Shown in pieces: positions 1-7,192 of a stretch of DNA of 50,989 bases. Numbering within the stretch: position 1 is the first letter of the stretch; every line of letters starts with the position of its first letter. Under the pieces are notes generated by a model that saw nothing but the letters and a program-made list of their open reading frames with translations, was not told the DNA's origin and searched no databases. The position numbers and the translations under genes are program-made. Origin of the DNA: Ramlibacter sp. (lineage in GTDB: Bacteria > Pseudomonadota > Gammaproteobacteria > Burkholderiales > Burkholderiaceae_C); assembly GCF_013697775.1 (NCBI RefSeq), contig NZ_JACCWG010000360.1:1-50989 (forward strand), read 5' to 3'.

Positions 1-194
1 GCCCGAGGCAGTCGCCGCCTCTTTCGCTTGGCGCGCCCTATCGGGCAGGCCATCCGCATTTCACTTGGACCACTTGACATCAAGGCACGGCTTTGGGAGG
101 AATGCTTGGGTGAGGTAAGCAGCAAGCTATGTTCTTCCCCCGTTTTCAACGGGCTCAGAACGCTTGGTCTGCCGACCACAGGAGAACCCAAGCC
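1..194. other. Non-coding region upstream of mobC, candidate oriT
   Basis: No credible gene lies here. A perfect 6-bp inverted repeat with a 3-base loop (CCCGTT/AACGGG) sits at 139-153, and a short GCCC/GGGC dyad lies near 37-46. In MOBP systems oriT is normally directly upstream of the mobC/relaxase genes, so this is the expected place. I could not recognise a known nic sequence, so oriT is inferred from position only. Confidence 0.3.
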
Positions 195-542
195 ATGCCC
201 CGTCCGCTCAAAGCCAGCCGCGAATTGCGGCAGCGGTTCGACCTCTACCTCGACGAGCGCGAGGTCGATCAAATCCGTGCCAGCGCCCAAGCCGCCCGCC
301 TGCCCATGTCCACCTTCCTGCGGCGTGTGGCCCTGCGCCAGCAGATCACGGTGCCGCCATCGGCGGGAAACCTTGACCGCTGGCGCGAGCTGGCGCCTTT
401 GGCCAACAACCTCAATCAGATTGCGCGCGCCTGCAACGCCGGCTTGCTGCCGGAGGGGATAGACCCGGTCGTCAGCCAGCTTGCCGAGCAGGTGCGCCTT
501 TTGCGGTTGGAGCTGCTGGGCCTGCAAGGGGATCGACCGTGA
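195..542 (+). CDS. mobC: MobC-like relaxosome accessory protein
   Basis: A 115-residue protein that would bind DNA at oriT and help the relaxase form the relaxosome. The N-terminal part (residues about 7-50: basic start, then DLYLDEREVDQIRASAQAA and MSTFLRRVAL) resembles the ribbon-helix-helix region of MobC/MbeC-type proteins, followed by the family-typical LAPLANNLNQIARACNAG segment. An ATG exists at 129, but the one at 195 has GGAG ten bases upstream and matches the usual N-terminus, so I use 195. The stop overlaps the relaxase GTG start by four bases (GTGA), which implies translational coupling. Identity as a relaxosome protein is firm; the subfamily is not. Confidence 0.8.
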   Translation: MPRPLKASRELRQRFDLYLDEREVDQIRASAQAARLPMSTFLRRVALRQQITVPPSAGNLDRWRELAPLANNLNQIARACNAGLLPEGIDPVVSQLAEQVRLLRLELLGLQGDRP

Positions 543-1921
543 TCGGCAAGATTGCCGCCAAGGGGCGCAGCTTCCGAGGGCTGTCGGCCTACCTCCTGCG
601 GCGCGGCAGGGGCCGCATTGTGGCCGGTGTGATGTCGGGACGCACACCCCGCGAGCTGGCCAGCGAGTTCGGCATATTGCGCCGCCTCAATCCCAAGCTG
701 ACAAAAGCAGTAGCTCACCTGATGCTCAGTCCCGCGCCAGACGATCCACCGCTCACAGACGAGCAGTGGCAGGCCATCGCCGAGCACTACATCGGCGCAA
801 TTGGCTTTTCCAATGCGCCATGGGTTGCCGTCGTCCACCAGGACACCGACCACCAGCACATGCACCTGATGGCCTGCCGCATCGGGTTCGACGGCAAGAC
901 CATCTCGGACGCCAACGACTTCCGCAAGTCCGAAGCCGTGGTGCGCCAGATCGAGGCGCAGTTCGGGCTGGCCGCCGTGCCGTCGCCCGATGGCTTCAAG
1001 CCCACACCGAGCAGGCGCGCCAAAGCGAACCAACAAGAAGCCACTACCCAAGGAGACAAACCGATGACCGACAGCGCCACCCCCCCCAACCCCTTCGATC
1101 CGGCGAACCCGCAACACGCGACGTGGCCGGAGCCCTTCGAGCCAGGCCGAGACCAGGCGGAGCTGGCGCTGGTCAACACCAGCCCCGGCATCGTGATGCC
1201 CGGTGCGAGTGCTGCCGAACCCCTAACCAAGAAGCAGACGCAGGCCATGCGCCGGTCCATCCTCGAAGACGACTACCAAGCAAGGATGCAAACCTTGCTG
1301 GGCGATGACCTGACCCGTGTTCACCCTCACGCCCAGGGTGCCACGCTATATTTCAAGCAGCAGGGCCGGATTGCCGACCAGGGCAGCAAGTTGACCGTGC
1401 TGGGCGGCATGGACCAGAAGCTCGCCGCGCAGCGCATCGTGGCCATGGGGATCGACCGTGGCTGGAAGTCGATCAAGTTCACCGGCAGCGGCAGCTTCAT
1501 CGAGTTGGCCATGCGCGAGGCGCTGAGGCAGCAACTCACCATCGTGGCCAGCGACGACCGTCAACAGATCATCCTGGACAAGCTGATGGCAGAGCGCCGA
1601 GGCGGCATGGGCACCCTTGTCTTGCCGGTCGGGGCCGTTCCAGCCGGTGAGGACATCCCGGCGATCCTCGCCGAGTTGGATGACCTCCCGGCGCAGCCAG
1701 GGCCGATGCCGTCCCAGCCCGATCAATTCACTGAGCCCGTGGCTCCGCCACCGGCTGCCCCCGTTAATCCGATGGCGCCCAAGCGGCCGCAGGTTGGTGT
1801 CCTGCCCCGGTTTCTCAACCTGTCCGAGCGTCTGCATGACCGGCGTTCGCAGAGTCCCAGCGACGCGCCGGCCACGATGCCGGTCTCACCGGCCAGGCCA
1901 CCGGGCCGGCCCGCCCCATGA
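539..1921 (+). CDS. MOBP-type relaxase (VirD2-like mobilisation nuclease) with C-terminal LPD7-like domain
   Basis: The relaxase nicks oriT and pilots single-stranded DNA during conjugative mobilisation. It has 460 residues and a GTG start at 539 overlapping the mobC stop. The metal-binding histidine motif is clear at residues 100-109, HQDTDHQHMH (H100, H105, H107, H109), in the position typical of the Relaxase/VirD2 nuclease family. A Tyr near the N-terminus (Tyr19, in LSAYLLRR) is the likely catalytic residue. Residues about 265-345 (TLYFKQQGRI, then GWKSIKFTGSGSF) look like the LPD7 polyvalent-protein domain often attached to relaxases. The C-terminus is Pro-rich and probably disordered. 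No primase or coupling domain is visible. Confidence 0.88.
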   Translation: MIGKIAAKGRSFRGLSAYLLRRGRGRIVAGVMSGRTPRELASEFGILRRLNPKLTKAVAHLMLSPAPDDPPLTDEQWQAIAEHYIGAIGFSNAPWVAVVHQDTDHQHMHLMACRIGFDGKTISDANDFRKSEAVVRQIEAQFGLAAVPSPDGFKPTPSRRAKANQQEATTQGDKPMTDSATPPNPFDPANPQHATWPEPFEPGRDQAELALVNTSPGIVMPGASAAEPLTKKQTQAMRRSILEDDYQARMQTLLGDDLTRVHPHAQGATLYFKQQGRIADQGSKLTVLGGMDQKLAAQRIVAMGIDRGWKSIKFTGSGSFIELAMREALRQQLTIVASDDRQQIILDKLMAERRGGMGTLVLPVGAVPAGEDIPAILAELDDLPAQPGPMPSQPDQFTEPVAPPPAAPVNPMAPKRPQVGVLPRFLNLSERLHDRRSQSPSDAPATMPVSPARPPGRPAP

Positions 1922-1958
1922 ACCGAACCACACAACCGTTAAATTAGAGGAGGACGAC

Positions 1959-2969
1959 ATGGACACGAGAAACAGATCGATCGCAAGGAAGGCAGCGCCC
2001 GCCGCAGCGCGGGATGCCTACATTAGCTTCAACAAGGACGAATGGGCCGGGCTGCAAGAGCTCGGCTTCCGGGAGCGCTGGGCTTACATGCAGTTGAAGT
2101 GGCTGGCCAATTTCAAGACCGGCATGGTGGGCAATTTCCGCAAGCAGCGCCTGACCTATCAGGACATCGCTAACCTCGTGACCGCGCCGGGAGTGCAGGG
2201 CAGGGGGATGGGCAACATCGACGACACCCAGGCGGCGGATTTTGTGGGCCGCTTAACTGGCGTGGGTCTGTTAGTGCAGCACCCCAACCGCGGCAACGGC
2301 GGGCTGCTGTTCGAGCTACCACTCTCCCCCATCAACCGCCAGGCGTCTGCATTACGGACGCCGGTTTCGATGCCGCAGGAGCAGGGCCGCGCCTCCGAGC
2401 AGATTTCCCCGGATTGGGGCACGCCGGAGCCGGTCTTTTCCCCGGGCGGCGACACGCCGCCATTTGACGATATCCCAATGGCTACGGGGCTTTCCGACGT
2501 GGTTGACCCCTCTCTATCAGTATTGGCTTTAACAAAGTTAAAGAACAATACTGACGCGGCGGGTGCGGCTAGCGCCGACGCCGCCCCGCCCAGCCGCGCC
2601 ACCGACGCGGCTGCCGACCTGGAAAATCCCCGCAGGGAAGCATCGACAGGCGCGTCGCTGACCGCGCGCGACATCCAGGCAGTTATCGCCGGGGACTGGA
2701 CCTTTACGCAAACCGACACCCCGGAAGCGAAGATGCTTTATGACTCGTGGGCGGGCGCGGGCATCACCTTGGACGACCTGTATGCGGCCATGGCGAGCCT
2801 AGAAGGCCACGACGGAAGCGCCGAACTGACCCCGGCAAGCCTGACACCCAGGCTCTGGCCTCGGGTGGTAGATGGCTGGGTTGGCCAGTTGGCAGCCTGC
2901 CCCAGCGAAATGACCAGCGGCCCGGACAGGCGGGCCGCGTTTTGCCAAGGTATCCAGATAGCCCGCTGA
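1959..2969 (+). CDS. Putative winged-helix replication-associated protein of the element
   Basis: 336 residues; the ATG at 1959 is preceded by a strong AGAGGAGG site. The N-terminal ~110 residues (SFNKDEWAGLQELGFRERWA, LTYQDIANLVTAPG, DFVGRLTGVGLLVQHPNRG) read like a winged helix-turn-helix with a wing ending in GGLLFELPL, a layout seen in plasmid/phage replication or partition accessory proteins. A low-complexity Ala/Pro/Asp linker (about 130-230) follows, then a helical C-terminal part. The linker-coding DNA contains an AT-rich 38-bp palindrome (2517-2554). I do not recognise a named family; a role in replication of the excised element is inferred from fold impression and position between relaxase and ardC. 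Confidence 0.5.
   Translation: MDTRNRSIARKAAPAAARDAYISFNKDEWAGLQELGFRERWAYMQLKWLANFKTGMVGNFRKQRLTYQDIANLVTAPGVQGRGMGNIDDTQAADFVGRLTGVGLLVQHPNRGNGGLLFELPLSPINRQASALRTPVSMPQEQGRASEQISPDWGTPEPVFSPGGDTPPFDDIPMATGLSDVVDPSLSVLALTKLKNNTDAAGAASADAAPPSRATDAAADLENPRREASTGASLTARDIQAVIAGDWTFTQTDTPEAKMLYDSWAGAGITLDDLYAAMASLEGHDGSAELTPASLTPRLWPRVVDGWVGQLAACPSEMTSGPDRRAAFCQGIQIAR
2517..2554. repeat. AT-rich imperfect palindrome inside the rep-like gene
   Basis: Left arm TCAGTATTG + (G) + CTTTAAC at 2517-2533, spacer AAA, right arm GTTAAAG + (AA) + CAATACTGA at 2537-2554. The outer 9-bp and inner 7-bp arms are perfect, offset by a one- or two-base bulge. It stands out as the most AT-rich stretch in an otherwise GC-rich gene. 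It is translated (residues about 187-199) but looks selected as DNA, for example as an origin or operator. Confidence 0.7.
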
Positions 2970-3012
2970 CCGGAGGCACCGGCCGCTGTGGTGGGCAATT
3001 CGGGAGAGGGGC

Positions 3013-3981
3013 ATGGGAGACATCAGGCAACAGGTGACCGACCAGATAGTGGCCCTAATGGACCAGGAAGGTGGCGTGCCGCCTTGGCGCAAAAGCTGGT
3101 CCTCTGCGTGTCTGCACTTCAATGCCAGCAGTGGGGCCACCTACAAAGGCATTAACCAGCTCATTTTGGCCATGGCAGCGCCAGGCGATGGGGACCCACG
3201 GTGGCTAACCTACAAGCAGGCCGAATACATGGGCTTGCAGGTGCGCAAAGGTGAGCGAGGCACCCACATCGTCAAGATGGTGGAGGTCAATCGCAGGCAG
3301 GCAGCGAAAGAGGCGGAGGCCGGAGGCGATGTGCTGGCGGAAGATGGCGCCAAGGCATTGGTCATGAAGGCTTACACGGTGTTTAACGCCAGCCAGATCG
3401 ATGGGATGGCACCGATGCCCGCACGCAAATGCGACATCACCTGCGCCGACGCAGTGAAGCAGATCATCTTCGGCCTCCAAGGCACTGGTCTCAAAGTCAA
3501 TTTGGGGCAGGGCTTCCAACCGGCCTACTACCCCCGCACGGATGAAGTCCGTATTCCACCGGCCATCGAGTTTTCCAGTTTGGAGGACTTCCACGCCACC
3601 CTTTTGCACGAGGCGGCCGGGCACGCAACGGGCCACCCGAAGCGTCTGGCTCGATTGCACATGGATGCGCGGTTTGGATCGCCGGAATATGCGCGCGAAG
3701 AACTTCGCGCCGAGCTTGTCAGCAGCATGATGCAAGGAGTTATTGGCCTGCCTCCCGGCCCCACAATGACTGCGCAGCATGCGGCGTATTTGGGCAGTTG
3801 GTTGCAAGCACTAAAAAACGACAAGAACGAGATTTTCAGGGCTGCCGCCGACGCCCAAAAGATTTGCGATTACGTGACCAAGCTGGCAGTCGAAGCACAA
3901 CCGTTAGTAGTCAAAGAAAAGGCTGACGAGGCGCGGTCTGAGTTGGTGATCATGGCGCGACCTGCCGGCGTAACTCTGTGA
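3013..3981 (+). CDS. ardC: ArdC-like antirestriction protein (ssDNA-binding domain plus zincin-like metallopeptidase)
   Basis: ArdC-type proteins protect incoming conjugative DNA from host restriction. 322 residues, ATG preceded by GGGAGAGGGG. Residues about 5-130 match the ArdC N-terminal ssDNA-binding domain (PPWRKSW, YKGINQLIL, RWLTYKQAEYMGLQVRKGERG). Residues about 185-290 are the metallopeptidase-like domain: FHATLLHEAAGHATGHPKRL, then EELRAELVSSMM. The zinc motif is odd: H199-E200-A-A-G-H204 has three residues between HE and H, where the family normally has HExxH followed by xTGH. The codons are clean, so this is a one-residue insertion rather than a frameshift. It may weaken metal binding, but ssDNA binding could persist. 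It sits between element maintenance and defence genes. Confidence 0.85.
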   Translation: MGDIRQQVTDQIVALMDQEGGVPPWRKSWSSACLHFNASSGATYKGINQLILAMAAPGDGDPRWLTYKQAEYMGLQVRKGERGTHIVKMVEVNRRQAAKEAEAGGDVLAEDGAKALVMKAYTVFNASQIDGMAPMPARKCDITCADAVKQIIFGLQGTGLKVNLGQGFQPAYYPRTDEVRIPPAIEFSSLEDFHATLLHEAAGHATGHPKRLARLHMDARFGSPEYAREELRAELVSSMMQGVIGLPPGPTMTAQHAAYLGSWLQALKNDKNEIFRAAADAQKICDYVTKLAVEAQPLVVKEKADEARSELVIMARPAGVTL

Positions 3982-4062
3982 AGTTGCGGACGGTGGTTCA
4001 AATCGCAAATGACTATTGAGGCGCCCTCTGCGTAGCGGCTTCCCTACGCGGTCGGTCTCCCA

Positions 4063-4080
4063 ATGGCGCGGACGCGCCAT
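4063..4080. promoter_or_regulatory. Perfect hairpin in the leader of the defence operon
   Basis: ATGGCGC-GGAC-GCGCCAT, a 7-bp perfect stem. A second dyad, GCGTAG/CTACGC, lies just upstream near 4030-4047. Both are in the 167-bp gap between ardC and the RHH gene (3982-4148), the only sizeable gap in this part of the element, so the operon promoter is expected here. CATAAT at 4121-4126 is a possible -10. There is no T-run, so a terminator is unlikely. Binding by the RHH protein is a guess. Confidence 0.3.
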
Positions 4081-4148
4081 CGGCAGGGAGAACCCGAAAG
4101 CATCCAGCATGAGAGCAGGACATAATCGTATTTCGGATGTAGTGCGCT

Positions 4149-4385
4149 ATGCAGTTCCGACCCAGCATGCCCAGCCCAAAGTCCGCCCCGACGACGTTCC
4201 GCTTCCAGCCGGAGGTGCGGAGCGCTCTGGCCGTCATCGCCGAACGGCAGGGGCGGAGCATGGCGAACATGCTCGAGTGGTTGATCAAAAAGCACTGCGA
4301 GGCCGAGAAGCTTGGCTGGCCACCGGCCGAGGGCGCGACGACGCGGAGCAAAGCGCAGGCGGCCTCGAGCAGGCGGCGCGAATGA
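4149..4385 (+). CDS. Small ribbon-helix-helix DNA-binding protein
   Basis: 78 residues. The core APTTFRFQPEVRSALAVIAE followed by RQGRSMANMLEWLIKKHC fits an Arc/MetJ-type RHH fold: a short beta strand (TTFRF), helix 1, then a Gly-containing turn and helix 2. It is the first gene of the defence operon and overlaps nothing, while the methyltransferase starts 29 bases downstream, so it could be the operon's autorepressor. An ATG at 4167 is an alternative start; neither has a strong ribosome site. The Arg/Ala-rich C-terminal tail shows no further domain. Confidence 0.65.
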   Translation: MQFRPSMPSPKSAPTTFRFQPEVRSALAVIAERQGRSMANMLEWLIKKHCEAEKLGWPPAEGATTRSKAQAASSRRRE

Positions 4386-4414
4386 ACACGGCGAACAGCC
4401 GGAGGAGAGGGCGG

Positions 4415-5431
4415 ATGTCAGACGAGAAAGACGGGGGCGACGAGTCCGAGCAGCTAACGCTCGCGACCGAGGGGCCAGGCGCTCCGGCGGCGCGGCTGTT
4501 GCGAGCGCGGGAGAAAGCGAAGCCCGCGAACATCCTCACCGAGAGCCATGCGATCTGGCAGGGCGACGTGTTGGAGTTCTTGAAGGGCCTTCCGTCGACG
4601 CCGGTGTTCGACCTGATCGTCACCTCCCCGCCTTACAACATCGGCAAGTCCTACGAAACGCGCCAAGGCCTGGACGAATACATCGCCTGGCAGGAGACTA
4701 TCGTCGACGAGCTCGTGCCGCGGTTGAAGCCGGGCGGCAGCCTTTGCTGGCAGGTCGGCAACTTCGTCGAGGACAACCAGATCCACCCGCTCGACATCGA
4801 GTTCGCGCCAATGTTCCGCAGGCACAAGCTCCAGATGCGCAACCGCATCGTCTGGACCTTCGGGCACGGGCTGCACACCCAGAAGCGGTTCTCCGGCCGC
4901 TACGAGGTGGTCCTTTGGTATACGAAGACTACCGGCAAGAAGGACCCCTACACCTTCAACCTCGACGAGGTGCGCGTGCCGGCCAAGTATCCCGGCAAGA
5001 AACACTTTAAGGGCCCCAACGCGGGCCAGCTCTCGGGCAACCCGCTGGGCAAGAACCCCGAGGACGTGTGGAACATCCCCAACGTCAAGAGCAACCACGT
5101 CGAGAAGACCGACCACCCATGCCAGTTCCCGGTGGGCCTGGTCGAGCGGCTCGTGATCGCCCTGAGCAACCCCGACGACCTGGTGTTCGACCCGTTCGCG
5201 GGCGTGGCATCGGCCGGCGTCGCGGCGGCGATCCACGGACGCAAGTTCTGGGGCTGCGAGCTCAAATCGAATTACGCCCGCACCGGGCAGGCCAGGGTCC
5301 AGGCCGCCCTGCAGGGTAGAGCCGTCTACCGCCCCCACGACAAGCCCATCTACGACCACACCAAGAGTCCGCTGTCGCGACCGCCTTGGCCATCGGCCTC
5401 CATCGATGGCGAAGACGGGGCGGCACGATGA
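4415..5431 (+). CDS. Beta-class DNA methyltransferase (N6-adenine or N4-cytosine)
   Basis: Transfers a methyl group from S-adenosylmethionine to DNA, presumably marking self. 338 residues. The catalytic motif IV TSPPYNIG is at residues 70-77 and the SAM-binding region DPFAGVASAG at 259-268, so motif IV precedes motif I as in the beta class. TSPPY occurs in both N4-C and N6-A enzymes, so the modified base is undecided. An upstream ATG at 4382 overlaps the RHH stop, but the ATG at 4415 has GGAGGAGAGG at an ideal distance (4401-4410) and is chosen. No target-recognition domain of type I or III is seen. The stop overlaps the next start (ATGA), as expected for co-translated M and R genes. Confidence 0.9.
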   Translation: MSDEKDGGDESEQLTLATEGPGAPAARLLRAREKAKPANILTESHAIWQGDVLEFLKGLPSTPVFDLIVTSPPYNIGKSYETRQGLDEYIAWQETIVDELVPRLKPGGSLCWQVGNFVEDNQIHPLDIEFAPMFRRHKLQMRNRIVWTFGHGLHTQKRFSGRYEVVLWYTKTTGKKDPYTFNLDEVRVPAKYPGKKHFKGPNAGQLSGNPLGKNPEDVWNIPNVKSNHVEKTDHPCQFPVGLVERLVIALSNPDDLVFDPFAGVASAGVAAAIHGRKFWGCELKSNYARTGQARVQAALQGRAVYRPHDKPIYDHTKSPLSRPPWPSASIDGEDGAAR

Positions 5432-5886
5432 AGCACTACACGCTCGACCACTGCGCGGGAGCCGCGGCGATCCCGGCCAGTCACCGCAAACAGATCGCAG
5501 ACGCGATCTCCGCCGTCACATTGAAGCTCGGGCCTGGCAAGTCCACGTCGCTGCGCGGGCTGCTGATCACCCAGCTCAAAAGCCACGGGTGGGCCGACGA
5601 AGTGCGCCTGTCCGCCGACTCGGACATGACGATCACCTCCTGCAAGGACGACATCGGTCTCTGCTTGCAGACGGGGAATATGTCCAGGATTTACGCCGAC
5701 CTGATGAAGCTGCAAGCCATGTATCTCGACGACAAGATCAAGGCGGCCGCGATCATCCTCCCCTCGCAAACGGCGGCGAAGCTCCTCGGGAGCAACGTCG
5801 CGCAAGCCAAGCGCCTCGAGCGCGAGCTGGCCATCTTCAAGAAGGCCTACCACGTCCCCACCGTCGTCTACGCCCTGGAAGCCTGA
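5428..5886 (+). CDS. Small BglII/BstYI-like putative restriction endonuclease
   Basis: 152 residues, ATG overlapping the methyltransferase stop by four bases. Residues about 55-115 (DEVRLSADSDMTITS, KDDIGLCLQTGNMSRIYADL, KAAAIILPS) recall the core of BglII/BstYI-type enzymes, where an Asp is followed by a strand with E-x-Q. Here the aligned strand reads C-L-Q, so the expected Glu is apparently Cys while the Gln, the following Asn and the helix rich in Asp/Leu/Lys are kept. Position directly behind a methyltransferase supports a restriction role. The protein is shorter than BglII. Family assignment is by remembered pattern; catalysis is uncertain, and it might be a DNA-recognition subunit. Confidence 0.5.
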   Translation: MKHYTLDHCAGAAAIPASHRKQIADAISAVTLKLGPGKSTSLRGLLITQLKSHGWADEVRLSADSDMTITSCKDDIGLCLQTGNMSRIYADLMKLQAMYLDDKIKAAAIILPSQTAAKLLGSNVAQAKRLERELAIFKKAYHVPTVVYALEA

Positions 5887-5887
5887 C

Positions 5888-7192
5888 ATGCCCGAAACCC
5901 AGATGCCCCTCGACCCCAAGCTCTCCCGGTTCGGGTGGACCAAGGCGATGCGCCAAGAGGAGTTCAAGAAGGCCCGCGAGCAGGCGCCCACGGCGCACTA
6001 TCGTCTCGTGCTGCAAGGGCAGACGCTCGACCTCCCGATCGTCCGCGTCCACCAGAACTTGGCCAAATACCGGCTGGAGAACGGGCGGACAGCGTCGGCC
6101 CAGGTCCAGTTCCTGGCCGAGAACCCAGGCAAGCCCAAGGAGCTGTTCAGCGGCGACCCGGAGCTGTGGGAGGCGCAGGAGGCGCAGCACGACCTCCTGT
6201 TGAAGCTCGCCGAGAAAAGTGATCTGCGCAAGTATTTCGAGGAGGCCACCAACAAGCAGGTGGAGCCCATCATCCTCGACGAGAACGGGTTCGTCATCAA
6301 CGGGAATCGGCGGCTCGCCACCTGGCGGGATCTGTTCCACCGCGACGGCGGCAAGTTCGGGCGATACGAATACATCGACGTGGTGGTTCTCCCGCACGTG
6401 GACGACAAGGCCATCGACCGGCTCGAGGCGTCGTTGCAGATCGAGAAGGACATCAAGGCCGACTACACCTGGGACGCGCAGGCCAACATGATGATGGCCA
6501 AGCGCAGCGAATACTCCGACAAGGAGCTCGCCGAGCTGTATGGGAAGAAGGACACGGAGATCGTCGAGTTGCTCGACATGCGTTCCTACGCGGACGAATG
6601 GCTCAAAACGCGCGGCAAGGAGAACATGTGGTCGCTGGTCTCCGGCGCCGAGCTCGCCTTCCGGCGCATCGTCACCAAGCGCAAGGACATCGGCGGCACC
6701 GGCCGCCAGCAGCTCTTGAAGCACTTCGCTTTCGCGATGATCGACAAGCCCGAGGAGGTGAAGGACAGCCTGCACGACGCCATCAACGTCCTGGCCAACC
6801 ACATGGACGCGATCGTCGAGAAGTTCAAGGCGGAGTTCCCCATCGAGGACGCGAAACCCGACGCTGCGACGGAAGACCTCTTCGGGGGCGGGCCGCAACA
6901 AGGCGCGACGGAAGCCGTCGATCTCGCGTTGTCCAAAGAAATCGGGAAGGTCGAGCACGCCGACAAGTCGCGCAAGATCATCGTCGACTACATCGACGCG
7001 CAGAAGCAGTTGAAGCGCGACACGAAGACCGCCGAGAAGCTCTTGGATTGCTGCGCGAAGGCCAACTCCTTGCTCGAAGACGGCTTGAAGATCGGGCTCG
7101 GCGCCGACACGAAGACGGAAGGCGTCGAGAAGCAGCTCGAGCAGATCGTGCTCAAAGTCGAGAAGATCCGCGAGTTCCTCGCCAAGAAGTGA
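5888..7192 (+). CDS. ParB/Srx-domain protein of the defence operon
   Basis: 434 residues, starting one base after the previous stop. The N-terminal half has the ParB/sulfiredoxin-like fold signature: a strand-forming LPIVRVHQNLAKYRL, then VEPIILDENGFVINGNRRLA (residues about 128-147), where GNRR is the conserved phosphate-binding box, then RLEASLQIE. ParB-type domains can bind or cleave nucleotides or DNA. It is not a chromosomal ParB: no helix-turn-helix partition core or ParA partner is nearby. The C-terminal ~150 residues are charged and helical, ending in a coiled-coil-like Lys/Glu segment. The stop overlaps the helicase ATG (TGATG), so the two are probably made in stoichiometric amounts. 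Confidence 0.72.
   Translation: MPETQMPLDPKLSRFGWTKAMRQEEFKKAREQAPTAHYRLVLQGQTLDLPIVRVHQNLAKYRLENGRTASAQVQFLAENPGKPKELFSGDPELWEAQEAQHDLLLKLAEKSDLRKYFEEATNKQVEPIILDENGFVINGNRRLATWRDLFHRDGGKFGRYEYIDVVVLPHVDDKAIDRLEASLQIEKDIKADYTWDAQANMMMAKRSEYSDKELAELYGKKDTEIVELLDMRSYADEWLKTRGKENMWSLVSGAELAFRRIVTKRKDIGGTGRQQLLKHFAFAMIDKPEEVKDSLHDAINVLANHMDAIVEKFKAEFPIEDAKPDAATEDLFGGGPQQGATEAVDLALSKEIGKVEHADKSRKIIVDYIDAQKQLKRDTKTAEKLLDCCAKANSLLEDGLKIGLGADTKTEGVEKQLEQIVLKVEKIREFLAKK

Noticed and set aside
129-194. Longer mobC from ATG at 129
   Set aside because: The added 22 residues do not match family N-termini, and the ATG at 195 has a better-placed ribosome site; the region also holds the inverted repeat.
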